DNA of 64,000 bases from Planctomycetota bacterium. Lineage in GTDB: Bacteria; Planctomycetota; PLA2; JAEUHO01. The translations under genes were made by a program, and so were the position numbers. The notes beneath the pieces were generated by a model. That model had not been told where the DNA came from. It was given only the letters and a program-made list of their open reading frames with translations, and did no database searches. Every line of letters starts with the position of its first letter. Positions within the stretch are counted from its first letter, which is position 1. Below are positions 15,533 to 24,900 of the stretch, piece after piece. The DNA lies in contig JACKGW010000001.1 in assembly GCA_020631815.1 (NCBI GenBank), forward strand, positions 358,024 to 422,023, given 5' to 3'.

Positions 15533-16300
15533 ATGCGCCGCGTCCTCTGCTTCGGCTACGGCGTCTTCGCCTACCTGTGCTTCCTCGTGATCTTTGCCTA
15601 CGCCGGGGGCTTCCTCGGCAACATCGGGCTCCTGCCCAAGACGATCGACACCAACCCGCAGCCCCTGGGGCTGGCGGCCGTGCTGGTCAACCTGGGGCTG
15701 CTGACCCTGTTCGCGCTGCAGCATGCGGTGATGGCGCGGCCGGCGTTCAAGCGGCGCTGGACCAAGATCATCCCGGCCGAGATCGAGCGCAGCACCTTCG
15801 TGCTGGCGACGTGCATCGTGCTGGGTCTGCTGTTCTGGCAGTGGCGTGCCATCGAGGGTGTCGTCTGGCAGGCGTCCGGGGCCCTGGCCGTTGCCCTCGA
15901 GATCGGCTACTTCCTGGGCTTGGGCATCGTGTTCGTGGCGACGATCAACATCGATCACTTCGCCCTGTTCGGCCTGCGCCAGGTGACGGACGCCTTCCGC
16001 GGTCGCTCGCCGAAGGACATCCCCTTCCACAAGCCGGGCCTCTACCGCTTCGTGCGCCACCCGATCATGGTGGGCTTCCTGATCGCCTTCTGGTGCGTCC
16101 CCTCGATGAGCGTGGGCCACCTGCTGTTCTCGGCGACGGCCAGCGCCTACATCTTCGTGGCGGTGCACTTCCTCGAAGAGCGCGACCTGCTCAAGGTGTT
16201 CCCGACCGAGTACAGCGCCTACATGAACGAGGTCGGCAGCTTCCTGCCCATGAAGCCGCTGCTGGCTCGGGCCCCGGTCGCCGAAGCCGCGGCCCGCTGA
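15533..16300 (+). CDS. mddA: Methanethiol S-methyltransferase (MddA-like)
   Basis: A 255-residue integral membrane protein of the NnrU/isoprenylcysteine methyltransferase superfamily. Features of the MddA group: LFALQHAVMARPAFKRRW near residue 60, IERSTFVLATCIVLGLLFWQWR near residue 85, INIDHFALFGLRQV near residue 140, LYRFVRHPIMVGFLIAFW near residue 170 (SAM-binding RHP motif) and FLEERDLLKVF near residue 220. At least five hydrophobic segments are seen. MddA methylates methanethiol to dimethyl sulfide with SAM. The gene stands alone between the defence island and a strong hairpin at 16356-16382. The reaction is assigned from family motifs only; a related membrane methyltransferase cannot be excluded. 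Confidence 0.8.
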   Translation: MRRVLCFGYGVFAYLCFLVIFAYAGGFLGNIGLLPKTIDTNPQPLGLAAVLVNLGLLTLFALQHAVMARPAFKRRWTKIIPAEIERSTFVLATCIVLGLLFWQWRAIEGVVWQASGALAVALEIGYFLGLGIVFVATINIDHFALFGLRQVTDAFRGRSPKDIPFHKPGLYRFVRHPIMVGFLIAFWCVPSMSVGHLLFSATASAYIFVAVHFLEERDLLKVFPTEYSAYMNEVGSFLPMKPLLARAPVAEAAAR

Positions 16301-16355
16301 CGAGTTCCGGGGTGCTGCTCCGGCAGGTGCCGAGGCGCCGCTGACGACCCCTTGG

Positions 16356-16382
16356 GCCCGGGCGACTTCGAGTCGCCCGGGC
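16356..16382 (+). terminator. Perfect 12-bp hairpin after mddA
   Basis: GCCCGGGCGACT, a TCG loop and AGTCGCCCGGGC form a perfect 12-bp stem 55 bases after the mddA-like stop. No T run follows, but stem strength and position suit a terminator. Confidence 0.6.
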
Positions 16383-16472
16383 TCGCTTCGTCAGGGCTCG
16401 CTCTTGACCCGTGCCGCCGGGCAGAGGTGAAGTGCTGGTGTCCGAGGACGGCGGGGGCAGCGAGGTCGGTCG

Positions 16473-17201
16473 ATGGGCTGGGTGCTCGTGTTGCTGGTGG
16501 CGCTGCTGACGGGAGGCGTGGGCCTCCTGCTGGGCGGCGTCGTCATGGCTGCGTGCGTGCGCTGGTTCCGCGTGTCGAGCTTCGAGGGCAAGTCGGGCTA
16601 CGCAATCGTGGCCATGGCGCTGCTGGGGCTGATCGTGGGCTTCCTCGTGGGGCTGATCACGGCGCTCACATTGCCCGCTGACGCCTCGCTGCCCTTCCTC
16701 CGGGCGCTGGGGATCGCGGTGGGGCTGGTTGCGGGCGCGGCCGGGCTGGCTGCCCTCGTTGCGCGGCTTATGGCCGACGTGCCCCCGCGGCTGGACGGCC
16801 GCGAGCTGCTTCTGGATGTCGAGGTGCGGCTGCCTGCGGGGCAGACCCAGCTGCCGGACATCCCCGCTGACCAGGCCTACGTCGAGCTGGGTGCCTTGAA
16901 GGGCCGCGTCCGGCGGCGGGCCGTTCGCGGGCCGCTCCGGTTGGACGAGGCGCGGCTCGAGGATGGACGCCTCGTGGTTCCCGGTTCTGCCGATGTGTTC
17001 ACGAGTCGGGGCAAGCGGGTGCTGATGGTGCAGCTGGGCGAGGAGCCGATGATGGGCTTCCTCGTTCCGCTACCTGCCCGGCCGCGGCGTGAGCATCTCT
17101 CGTGGAGCGGCTGGCTGCCCCAGCCCAAGCCGCCCGCAGCGCCGTGGCCCGACGACAAGGCGTCGTTCCGGTTCCGCGTGCGCCTCGAGGACGACGCGTG
17201 A
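16473..17201 (+). CDS. Membrane protein of unknown function
   Basis: A 242-residue protein with three hydrophobic, Gly/Val/Leu-rich segments (about residues 3-27, 44-68 and 75-100) followed by a soluble domain of about 140 residues. That domain opens LDGRELLLDVEVRLP and has repeated short beta strands ending FRFRVRLEDDA, suggesting a beta-sandwich outside or inside the membrane. No catalytic motif is seen and I do not recognise the family. GAGGT precedes the ATG at 16473. Its stop overlaps the next start as GTGA, so the two products are probably made together. Confidence 0.7.
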   Translation: MGWVLVLLVALLTGGVGLLLGGVVMAACVRWFRVSSFEGKSGYAIVAMALLGLIVGFLVGLITALTLPADASLPFLRALGIAVGLVAGAAGLAALVARLMADVPPRLDGRELLLDVEVRLPAGQTQLPDIPADQAYVELGALKGRVRRRAVRGPLRLDEARLEDGRLVVPGSADVFTSRGKRVLMVQLGEEPMMGFLVPLPARPRREHLSWSGWLPQPKPPAAPWPDDKASFRFRVRLEDDA

Positions 17202-17818
17202 GCCCGCGCGACCGCGAGGATGCCGCCGCGCGGTTCGAGCGCAGCATGGCCATCGACTACGAGAAGTGGCACGACGGCATCGGCTATGACGTCGATGCCA
17301 TCGACGACGCCACGCCAGCCGAGCGCGAGCGCATCGAGCGGCTGCTCCTGGCCCGGCGCTACGCGGACTGGCGCGACGTCGAGGCGCTGGCTCGGCTGCG
17401 CAGCCCGGCCGCCGAGGCCGAGCTGAGGACCGCTCGCGAGCGCGGCTCGACCGAGGTGCGGATGGCCGTCCTGCGCCACGCCCCCTGGCTCGTGAGCGAG
17501 GCGGAGCGCGAGGCCTCGCTGGTGCGGGCCCTGGGGGAGGCGACCATCTACGGCGGCCTCACACGGGCGCTCGACCAGGCCGAGGCGTTCCACCCGCCGG
17601 CAGTCCTCGACGCGCTCTGGCGTGGCCTGCTCGAGCGACCGGGCGACGTAGCCGTCCACTTCGCGGCGCTCCTCACCTTCCTCCACGGCCGCGCCGACGA
17701 GCCCTTCGACATGGCCCAGCGGCCCCTCTTCCTGCGCTTCGCCACTGAGGACGCGGGGGAGCGGCGGGCCGCGCTTGCCGAATTGCGGCGCCACCTGGGC
17801 GTCGACGAAGAGGCCTGA
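17198..17818 (+). CDS. HEAT-like helical protein of unknown function
   Basis: A 206-residue soluble protein, start GTG at 17198 overlapping the upstream stop. It is built of helical pairs (DVEALARLRSPAAEAELRTA, then EVRMAVLRHAPWLVS) like HEAT repeats, followed by a conserved-looking end: VAVHFAALLTFLHGRADEPFD and RPLFLRFATEDAGERRAALAELRRHLGVD. Similar proteins turn up among polymorphic-toxin immunity candidates; no toxin gene is seen here, so this is only a suggestion. Its TGA lies inside a 33-bp repeat (17815-17847) that also contains the stop codon of the unrelated gene at 19815-21746. Confidence 0.65.
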   Translation: MSPRDREDAAARFERSMAIDYEKWHDGIGYDVDAIDDATPAERERIERLLLARRYADWRDVEALARLRSPAAEAELRTARERGSTEVRMAVLRHAPWLVSEAEREASLVRALGEATIYGGLTRALDQAEAFHPPAVLDALWRGLLERPGDVAVHFAALLTFLHGRADEPFDMAQRPLFLRFATEDAGERRAALAELRRHLGVDEEA

Positions 17819-17847
17819 AAACAGGGCTGCCGAGGGCGCCGGAATTC
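17815..17847 (+). repeat. 33-bp 3'-end repeat, copy 1
   Basis: Differs from 21743-21775 at only two of 33 positions. The stop codon of the preceding gene is bases 2-4 of the repeat in both copies. It contains the small dyad CCTG-AAAA-CAGG and leads into GGCGCCGGAATTC; here the second half of the palindrome is imperfect. Possible terminator or dispersed REP-like element. Confidence 0.75.
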
Positions 17848-17955
17848 GGCAACTTGGCGCCGTGACGCCCGTGGGGAGGCCCCTGAGGGGGCCGCCTGCC
17901 GCAATTGCGGCAAGGCCGCGCCTGGTGCCGACGGGCCAAAGGCCGGGCCGCCGAG

Positions 17956-17975
17956 CGCGCCGGAATTCCGGCGCG
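17956..17975. repeat. Perfect 20-bp palindrome, partial third copy of the repeat
   Basis: CGCGCCGGAATTCCGGCGCG is perfectly self-complementary. With the preceding GGGCCGCCGAG it resembles the second half of the 33-bp repeat at 17815 and 21743. A further palindrome, TGCCGCAATTGCGGCA, lies at 17897-17912 in the same 268-bp gap, which otherwise holds no gene. Confidence 0.6.
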
Positions 17976-18086
17976 GCGCCACGTCCCGGCTGCACCAAGC
18001 AGAGCCGTGACCTCGCGAGGGTCTTCGGCGTGGGCCCCGGTGAACGCCACGCCCACGAGCGGGCTGGCGTCACGGGGAGGCCGCCC

Positions 18087-19742
18087 ATGGTCGCGTCATC
18101 CGAGCGAGGGGGGTTTCGAGATCGGCCCCTGCGGCTGGACGCCGACCTGCGCGACGAGCATCGGAGGTGGCGGCAACTGCAGGCTCTGGCGCGCCTCGAG
18201 GCTGCGCTCGAGAAGGGCGAGGTCGGCCTCTCGTGGGAGCACGACGAGGCCCTCCTCGACGCACCCATCGAGAACACGGCGCCGCCTGCCGACCGTGCGC
18301 AGGACCTCTTCTACTTGTCGCGACGTCGCGAGGGGGCGCTAGGTCGCTCCGTCCTGCTCCAGATCGCGGCGCATATCGACCCCGACAACCTGGATGTCCG
18401 CCTCGCCGAAGCTCGCCAAGACCCCAACCCGGGGCGTCGCGCCGAAGAGCTCGTCGCGCTGGCCGGCGAGTCCCTCGTACGCCTGGGGGAGGAGCGAGCT
18501 GACGAGCCCGGCGCTCGGCACGAGCTCGAGCTGCACGTGCTCGGGCGCGCGGCGATGCGGATCCATGTGGCGCTCGCGCTCGACCTCATCGAGTGCGGCC
18601 AAGTCCACCTTGCCAGTGATGTGCTGCTCCAGGTCCTCGAGCTCGAGGGAGGGCGTGAGGTGGACGCCCACTTCGTCCTGGCGCCCCTTCTGGTGGAGGC
18701 GGACTTTGCCCAGAAGGCGGAGGCCGTGCTGGCGGTAGCCGCCGATGACACGGGCGCCCTCGCGGTCTGGTCGCGCCTCCTGGTCCGCGCCTATCGGGGA
18801 CGGGCCACGGACGACGAGTGGCGACGCGCCCGCGGGCTCAACCGCTACGTCGAGCGCCTGCTTGTGTCTCCGACCTACCTGTTGGCCCCGATGCCCGCCG
18901 TGTATGGCCCCGGATCCCTGGACGAGGCCCAGGTCATCGCCGCGGCGAGCTGGCGGGCCTGGCGGTCGCGGCCGCAGCTGATCGAGGAGCTGCACCGGCG
19001 CATCGACGGTGGCGCACGACAGCGCAAGGAGCAGAGCCTCTGGCGCACGCTGCTCGAAGCGCAAGTGCTCCTACCCGGGCACGATCCGGGACTGGCCGGG
19101 CTCCTGCGCCGTCGCCGCGAGAAGTCGATCCGCCAGCTGCGCCGCCTGCTGGATCCGTCGCTCGAGCACGTCTCCTCCCACGTGCGGGCGGGAGCCGCGT
19201 GCCAGCTGGGCCGGCTCCAGGCCCACGAAGCGGCGCCGGAGATCGTCCGGCTGCTCGTGCTCGACGTTGGCGAGACCGAGGCCGAGACCGAGCTGATGGT
19301 TGCGGCCCTCGGGCAGCTCCATCGCGCAGCCGCCGAGCCGATCGTCGATGCGCTGGAGCGTATGCCGCCGAGCGACGTGAAGATGCAGCTGGCGCGCACC
19401 TTGGCCCAGACCTACGTCAAGAGCGTGCGCATCCGCGACGCACTGGGCCGTTGCTTCGCCGAGTTCCCCGAGGTGGGGGCCGAGATCCTCGCGATCTACG
19501 GGGATCCGGCCAGCATCGAGCTGCTCCGCGCCCATCTCGCCACGCTGGACCCAGCGCGTGACAGCATGACCGGTCGGGCCATCGTTCGCGCGCTCGACGA
19601 CATGGGCCAGCGCATCGAGCCGCAGGAGCTGGAGCGGTGGGACCCGCTGCCGCCGGGGGAGGACGGCGTCTTCGAGGGGCCGAAGGGCCGCGACGCCGAC
19701 AGCATGGTCCAGTGGGCGTGCTCGCTTCCGGGCCATCTCTGA
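18087..19742 (+). CDS. TPR/HEAT-like protein, paralogue of the SEC-C protein downstream
   Basis: A 551-residue soluble protein. The ATG at 18087 begins a sequence of normal composition; the frame is open for 104 codons upstream but runs through palindromic non-coding DNA. Residues about 40-250 form TPR-like helical pairs (IHVALALDLIECGQVHLASDVLLQ; FVLAPLLVEADFAQKAEAVL), and the region after residue 350 has HEAT-like units (VRAGAACQLGRLQAHEAAPEIV). The shared stretch SLDEAQVIAAASWRAWRSRP shows homology to the next gene (SEDEAQIIGRFTWRAWRKAP there), so the pair arose by duplication. Unlike its partner it has no SEC-C motif at the end. No function can be assigned beyond a protein-binding scaffold. 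Confidence 0.72.
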   Translation: MVASSERGGFRDRPLRLDADLRDEHRRWRQLQALARLEAALEKGEVGLSWEHDEALLDAPIENTAPPADRAQDLFYLSRRREGALGRSVLLQIAAHIDPDNLDVRLAEARQDPNPGRRAEELVALAGESLVRLGEERADEPGARHELELHVLGRAAMRIHVALALDLIECGQVHLASDVLLQVLELEGGREVDAHFVLAPLLVEADFAQKAEAVLAVAADDTGALAVWSRLLVRAYRGRATDDEWRRARGLNRYVERLLVSPTYLLAPMPAVYGPGSLDEAQVIAAASWRAWRSRPQLIEELHRRIDGGARQRKEQSLWRTLLEAQVLLPGHDPGLAGLLRRRREKSIRQLRRLLDPSLEHVSSHVRAGAACQLGRLQAHEAAPEIVRLLVLDVGETEAETELMVAALGQLHRAAAEPIVDALERMPPSDVKMQLARTLAQTYVKSVRIRDALGRCFAEFPEVGAEILAIYGDPASIELLRAHLATLDPARDSMTGRAIVRALDDMGQRIEPQELERWDPLPPGEDGVFEGPKGRDADSMVQWACSLPGHL

Positions 19743-19814
19743 CGCTCCCCCCTACGACGGGGGCCCTTCGCGCGTAGAACGTCGGCGCCGGATGCGCGGC
19801 AGAGGTGGCAGCCG

Positions 19815-21742
<1,928 letters not shown>

Positions 21743-21746
<4 letters not shown>

Positions 21747-21775
21747 AATCAGGGCTTCCGAGGGCGCCGGAATTC
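21743..21775 (+). repeat. 33-bp 3'-end repeat, copy 2
   Basis: 31 of 33 bases match 17815-17847 and the gene's stop codon occupies the same offset. In this copy the palindrome is complete: GGCGCCGGAATTCCGGCGCC at 21763-21782, nested inside an outer AGGGCT/AGCCCT stem, so transcripts ending here could form a strong hairpin. Confidence 0.75.
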
Positions 21776-21817
21776 CGGCGCCGCAGCCCTCACGGCCGGT
21801 GCAGGACGTTCAGGAAG

Positions 21818-21833
21818 TGTCCCGATCGGGACA
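21818..21833. promoter_or_regulatory. Candidate HipB operator O1
   Basis: TGTCCCGATCGGGACA is a perfect 16-bp palindrome. Its centre (21825/21826) is exactly 50 bp from that of the next site. The core CCGATCGG is shared with the two following sites, and the HTH gene starts about 140 bases downstream. Confidence 0.75.
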
Positions 21834-21867
21834 TTCTTGCCTTTCTGCCCGTAGGATCTCAATGAAA

Positions 21868-21883
21868 TGTACCGATAGGTACA
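21868..21883. promoter_or_regulatory. Candidate HipB operator O2
   Basis: TGTACCGATAGGTACA, a 16-bp dyad with one central mismatch, centred at 21875/21876, 50 bp from each neighbour. Confidence 0.75.
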
Positions 21884-21917
21884 ATTTGTCGGGAGTCCTC
21901 GCCGCCGGAGCACCCAG

Positions 21918-21933
21918 CTTACCGATCGGTACA
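21918..21933. promoter_or_regulatory. Candidate HipB operator O3
   Basis: CTTACCGATCGGTACA, centred at 21925/21926, keeps the 12-bp palindrome TACCGATCGGTA with outer mismatches. It lies 38 bases before the hipB start, so binding here would overlap transcription initiation. Confidence 0.72.
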
Positions 21934-21971
21934 TCGACTCACCCTGGACCCGTGAACGAAGCGAGACGCCC

Positions 21972-22202
21972 ATGGACGCCCAGCGAACACCCCTGACCTC
22001 GGCGGCCGATGTCGGCCGGCTCGTGCGCGAGACGCGCAAGCACCAAGGTCTGACCCAGACGGACCTGGCCGTCGCAAGCGGAACCGGCGTGCGCTTCGTC
22101 GTGGACGTGGAGAAGGGCAAGGAGACGGTGCAGCTCGGGAAGGTGCTGCGCGTCCTGAAGATGCTCGGGCTCGTTCTCGCGGCCAGCGGGAGCGATGCGT
22201 GA
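21972..22202 (+). CDS. hipB: HipB-like XRE-family antitoxin/repressor
   Basis: A 76-residue protein made almost entirely of one helix-turn-helix: VGRLVRETRKHQGLTQTDLAVASGTGVRFVVDVEKGK, followed by a short dimer strand (LGLVLAASG). Its stop overlaps the GTG of hipA, the usual coupled antitoxin-toxin arrangement. HipB binds operators in its own promoter and neutralises HipA; three matching palindromes 50 bp apart lie upstream at 21818-21933, which makes autoregulation very likely. Confidence 0.88.
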   Translation: MDAQRTPLTSAADVGRLVRETRKHQGLTQTDLAVASGTGVRFVVDVEKGKETVQLGKVLRVLKMLGLVLAASGSDA

Positions 22203-23779
22203 AACGCCTCGAGGTCTGCATGGGTGGCCAGGTCGTCGGCGTTCTCGAGCAGAACCACCACGGTCGTCTGCAGTTCACCTACGACGCTACGTGGACGGCC
22301 CTGCCGGGCGTACGTCCGATCTCGCTGAGCCTCCCGTTCGCGGGTTCGCCATTCGACGATGCCGATGTCCGTTCGTTCTTCGCGGGCTACCTCCCGGATG
22401 ACCCCGAGGCCCTGCGCTTGATCGGTGAGCGCTTTGGGGTCTCCAGCGGGAGCCTGTTCGGTCTGTTGGCAGCTGTCGGTCGCGATTGCGCGGGGGCGCT
22501 CGCGGTGACGGCGCCCGACGAGGCCTGTCCCGACGACGCCCATCGCGATCCGGACTACGAGATCCTGGATGTGGCGGCATTGGCCGACGTGCTGGAAGAG
22601 CTGGCGCGCCGTCCTCTGCTGGCCGGCCCCGACCGACTGCGACTCTCTCTCGCCGGCGTGCAAAGCAAGACCGGCGTGTACGTCACCGAGGCGGGGGACA
22701 TCGCGCTCCCCGTCCATGCGTATCCAACCACGCACATCCTCAAGCCCGAACCCCATGGCGACTTCCCGGATCTGGCCCTCCTGGAACATGCTTGCTTGGA
22801 GATGGCGCGGGAGCTGGGCCTGCCCGCCGTCAGGAGTCGGCTCGGGCAGGCCGGCGGCAGGAGATACCTGCTGGTCGAGCGCTACGACCGCGTTCGCGGT
22901 CCGGGTGGGCGCATCCGGCGCCTGCACCAAGAGGATTTCTGCCAGGCACTCGGCGTCCCCAGCTCCCGAAAGTACGAACAGGAAGGAGGCCCTGGCCTTG
23001 CAGCGTGCTTCGCGCTCTGCGACCGCCTCTCGGTACCAGCTCGTGAACGCCTCCGTCTGTTGGATGCCGTGTTGTTCAACTTCCTCGTCGGCAACGCGGA
23101 TGCCCATGGGAAGAACTTCTCGGTGCTGTACGCGGAGACCGGATCGCAGCTGGCTCCGCTCTACGACCTGGTGTCCACACTCGTCTACGAAGCCGACCCG
23201 CAGATGCGCATGAACACGGACATGGCGATGCGCATCGGCCAGCGCTACGACGCGAACCTCGTCTTGCCGAGCGACTGGCAGCAGCTGGCCAAGGCGGCGG
23301 GGTTCCGCTGGACCGCACTTCGTGATCGCCTCGATGAGATGTCGCGGCGTTTGCCCGCGGCCGCAATCCATGTCGAGCGCGCCATGGTCGAGGGTGCCGT
23401 GGAGACTCCGCTCCTCCACCGCGCCATCGACCTGATCTTGGCGCGGTGCGAGCACGTTCGCGGGACGCATGGACTCGATCCTGTCGCGGTCGAGGGACTG
23501 CCTGCGCGGATGCGGGACGCCGCGGTCCACGCTCTCGAGCCGCTCCGGGAGCTCCGCCATCGCTTCGATCGGCAGGTGCGCGAGCGGTTGGGTACATGGG
23601 CCGAGGAGCGGCGGCGTGCGCAGCTCGCGGGGCTGACGGACGAGGTCGCACGGCTGCGAAGGCTCCACGATGCCGTCGCGCGAGCCCATGCGGCGTGGAC
23701 CGCTGGCATGGCCAACGCCGAGCAGCGCGACCTGCTGCGCCAGGAGCTCGGGACCCTGCCCGACACCGCGGCGTCGTAG
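22199..23779 (+). CDS. hipA: HipA-like Ser/Thr kinase toxin with a coiled-coil C-terminal extension
   Basis: A 526-residue protein. Residues 1-110 are the HipA N1 (couple_hipA) domain: MGGQVVGVLEQNHHGRLQFTYD, LPFAGSPF, FFAGYLPDDPEAL. The kinase domain follows: LSLAGVQSKTGVYV near residue 145 (Gly-rich/substrate loop), THILKPEP near residue 177 (ATP-binding Lys), LLVERYDRV, FNFLVGNADAHGKNFSVLY near residue 295 (catalytic N-D-H-N loop) and APLYDLVST (metal-binding Asp). HipA kinases phosphorylate tRNA synthetases such as GltX and cause dormancy. The protein is about 85 residues longer than classic HipA; the extra end (about 430-526) is rich in Arg, Glu and Ala and looks coiled-coil. The GTG start overlaps the hipB stop. 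Confidence 0.9.
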   Translation: MKRLEVCMGGQVVGVLEQNHHGRLQFTYDATWTALPGVRPISLSLPFAGSPFDDADVRSFFAGYLPDDPEALRLIGERFGVSSGSLFGLLAAVGRDCAGALAVTAPDEACPDDAHRDPDYEILDVAALADVLEELARRPLLAGPDRLRLSLAGVQSKTGVYVTEAGDIALPVHAYPTTHILKPEPHGDFPDLALLEHACLEMARELGLPAVRSRLGQAGGRRYLLVERYDRVRGPGGRIRRLHQEDFCQALGVPSSRKYEQEGGPGLAACFALCDRLSVPARERLRLLDAVLFNFLVGNADAHGKNFSVLYAETGSQLAPLYDLVSTLVYEADPQMRMNTDMAMRIGQRYDANLVLPSDWQQLAKAAGFRWTALRDRLDEMSRRLPAAAIHVERAMVEGAVETPLLHRAIDLILARCEHVRGTHGLDPVAVEGLPARMRDAAVHALEPLRELRHRFDRQVRERLGTWAEERRRAQLAGLTDEVARLRRLHDAVARAHAAWTAGMANAEQRDLLRQELGTLPDTAAS

Positions 23780-23813
23780 AGTCGCGGCCAAGCATCCGCC
23801 GGAGGAGCCCGCC

Positions 23814-24887
23814 ATGCGTCTGGTTGCGATCGTCTTGAGTCTCTCGATCTTGACGCCTCTGGAAGGCCGGGCCGCGCGCGCCGACGACTGGCCCTACCCG
23901 CCGGGGCGCTCGTCGCCGGTCATTGAGGGGCTCACGGTCGAGCTGGACCTGCCGCGCGAGCTGTCCAAGGACAAGCCCGCGTCGATGGTTGTGATCCTGC
24001 ACGGGGCCGGCGGCACGGCCACGGGCATGGCGGGCTCGCTCCGGGAGTGGACGGGCCTTGGGTACGTCATCTGCGCACCCAAGTCGACCGACCAGACGTG
24101 GTCCGCGCCCGACATCCAGGCCGTCAAGCGCATCGCCGAGCACATGAAGAGCGTGCTGCCGATCGACCCGGCCAAGGTGCACGTGGTCGGGTTCTCCAAC
24201 GGCGGCTGGAATCTCGACCCGCTCGCGTTCGACGACGCGCTCCATCCGTGCAGCGCCACGTGGATCGCGGCGGGCTGCCGCACGGGGAGCGCACCGAAGT
24301 GGGCGAAGAAGGGGCTCGGGGTGCTCGCCTTGGCGGGGACCGAGGATGGGAACGCCAAGTCAGCCGCCGAGACCGTCAAGATCCTCGATGGCAAGGTGCG
24401 GTGTGTCGAAGCGCGCTTCCAGCCGGGCCTCGGCCACGCGTGGCCCGACAAGCTGGAGCCGTACCTCAAGTGGTGGCACGGCGTGATGGAAGGACGGTTC
24501 ACGCCCGGCTACGACATGAACTTCGACTGGGGCGACAGCATCGAGGCCGCGGTCCAGTCACTCGCCGACCAGAAGAAGGGCGGGGTCATCGTGTACGCCT
24601 GGGCGGCCGAGGACCAGGACAAGCCCCACGCCAAGGAGCTCTCGAACGAGGTCCTGATGGACCCGCTCGTGCGCCACTACGGCAACCAGCTGAAGGCCGT
24701 GCTGCTCGACCGCAGCACGTGCACGGACGCGTTGACGGCCTTGGGGGTCACGGAGACACCGGCCCTCGTGGTGCTCGACAAGAAGGGCGAGGTCGAGAAG
24801 GTCCTGCAGGGGGAGAAGGCCTTCAAGACCAAGTCGGTGGCGTCGGCGTTCAAGTCGGTGGCGCCGAACAAGAAGAAGCCCGAGTAG
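23814..24887 (+). CDS. Exported alpha/beta hydrolase with a thioredoxin-like C-terminal domain
   Basis: A 357-residue protein with a signal peptide (MRLVAIVLSLSILTPLEGRA-ARA). GGAGGAG before the ATG at 23814 fixes the start. The hydrolase domain (about 40-230) has the oxyanion motif VVILHGAGGTATG, the nucleophile in VVGFSNGGWN, an acid in ALAGTEDGN and the histidine in PGLGHAWPD, as in feruloyl-esterase/LpqC-type enzymes. From about residue 255, GVIVYAWAAEDQDKPHAKEL and VTETPALVVLDKKGEVEKVL match a thioredoxin-like fold with the cis-Pro loop (TETPAL) but without the CxxC pair, so it is not a redox enzyme in the usual sense. Substrate unknown; it probably acts in the periplasm or outside. Confidence 0.78.
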   Translation: MRLVAIVLSLSILTPLEGRAARADDWPYPPGRSSPVIEGLTVELDLPRELSKDKPASMVVILHGAGGTATGMAGSLREWTGLGYVICAPKSTDQTWSAPDIQAVKRIAEHMKSVLPIDPAKVHVVGFSNGGWNLDPLAFDDALHPCSATWIAAGCRTGSAPKWAKKGLGVLALAGTEDGNAKSAAETVKILDGKVRCVEARFQPGLGHAWPDKLEPYLKWWHGVMEGRFTPGYDMNFDWGDSIEAAVQSLADQKKGGVIVYAWAAEDQDKPHAKELSNEVLMDPLVRHYGNQLKAVLLDRSTCTDALTALGVTETPALVVLDKKGEVEKVLQGEKAFKTKSVASAFKSVAPNKKKPE

Positions 24888-24900
24888 GCGAGCGGTCCCC

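Noticed and set aside
17819..18086. N-terminal extension of the TPR-like gene through the palindromic spacer
   Set aside because: The 104 extra codons translate repetitive palindromes into Pro/Arg/Ala-rich sequence with no similarity to the paralogue's start.
21749..23815. 688-codon minus-strand open frame opposite hipBA
   Set aside because: It would run through the operators and both hip genes and has no domain content.
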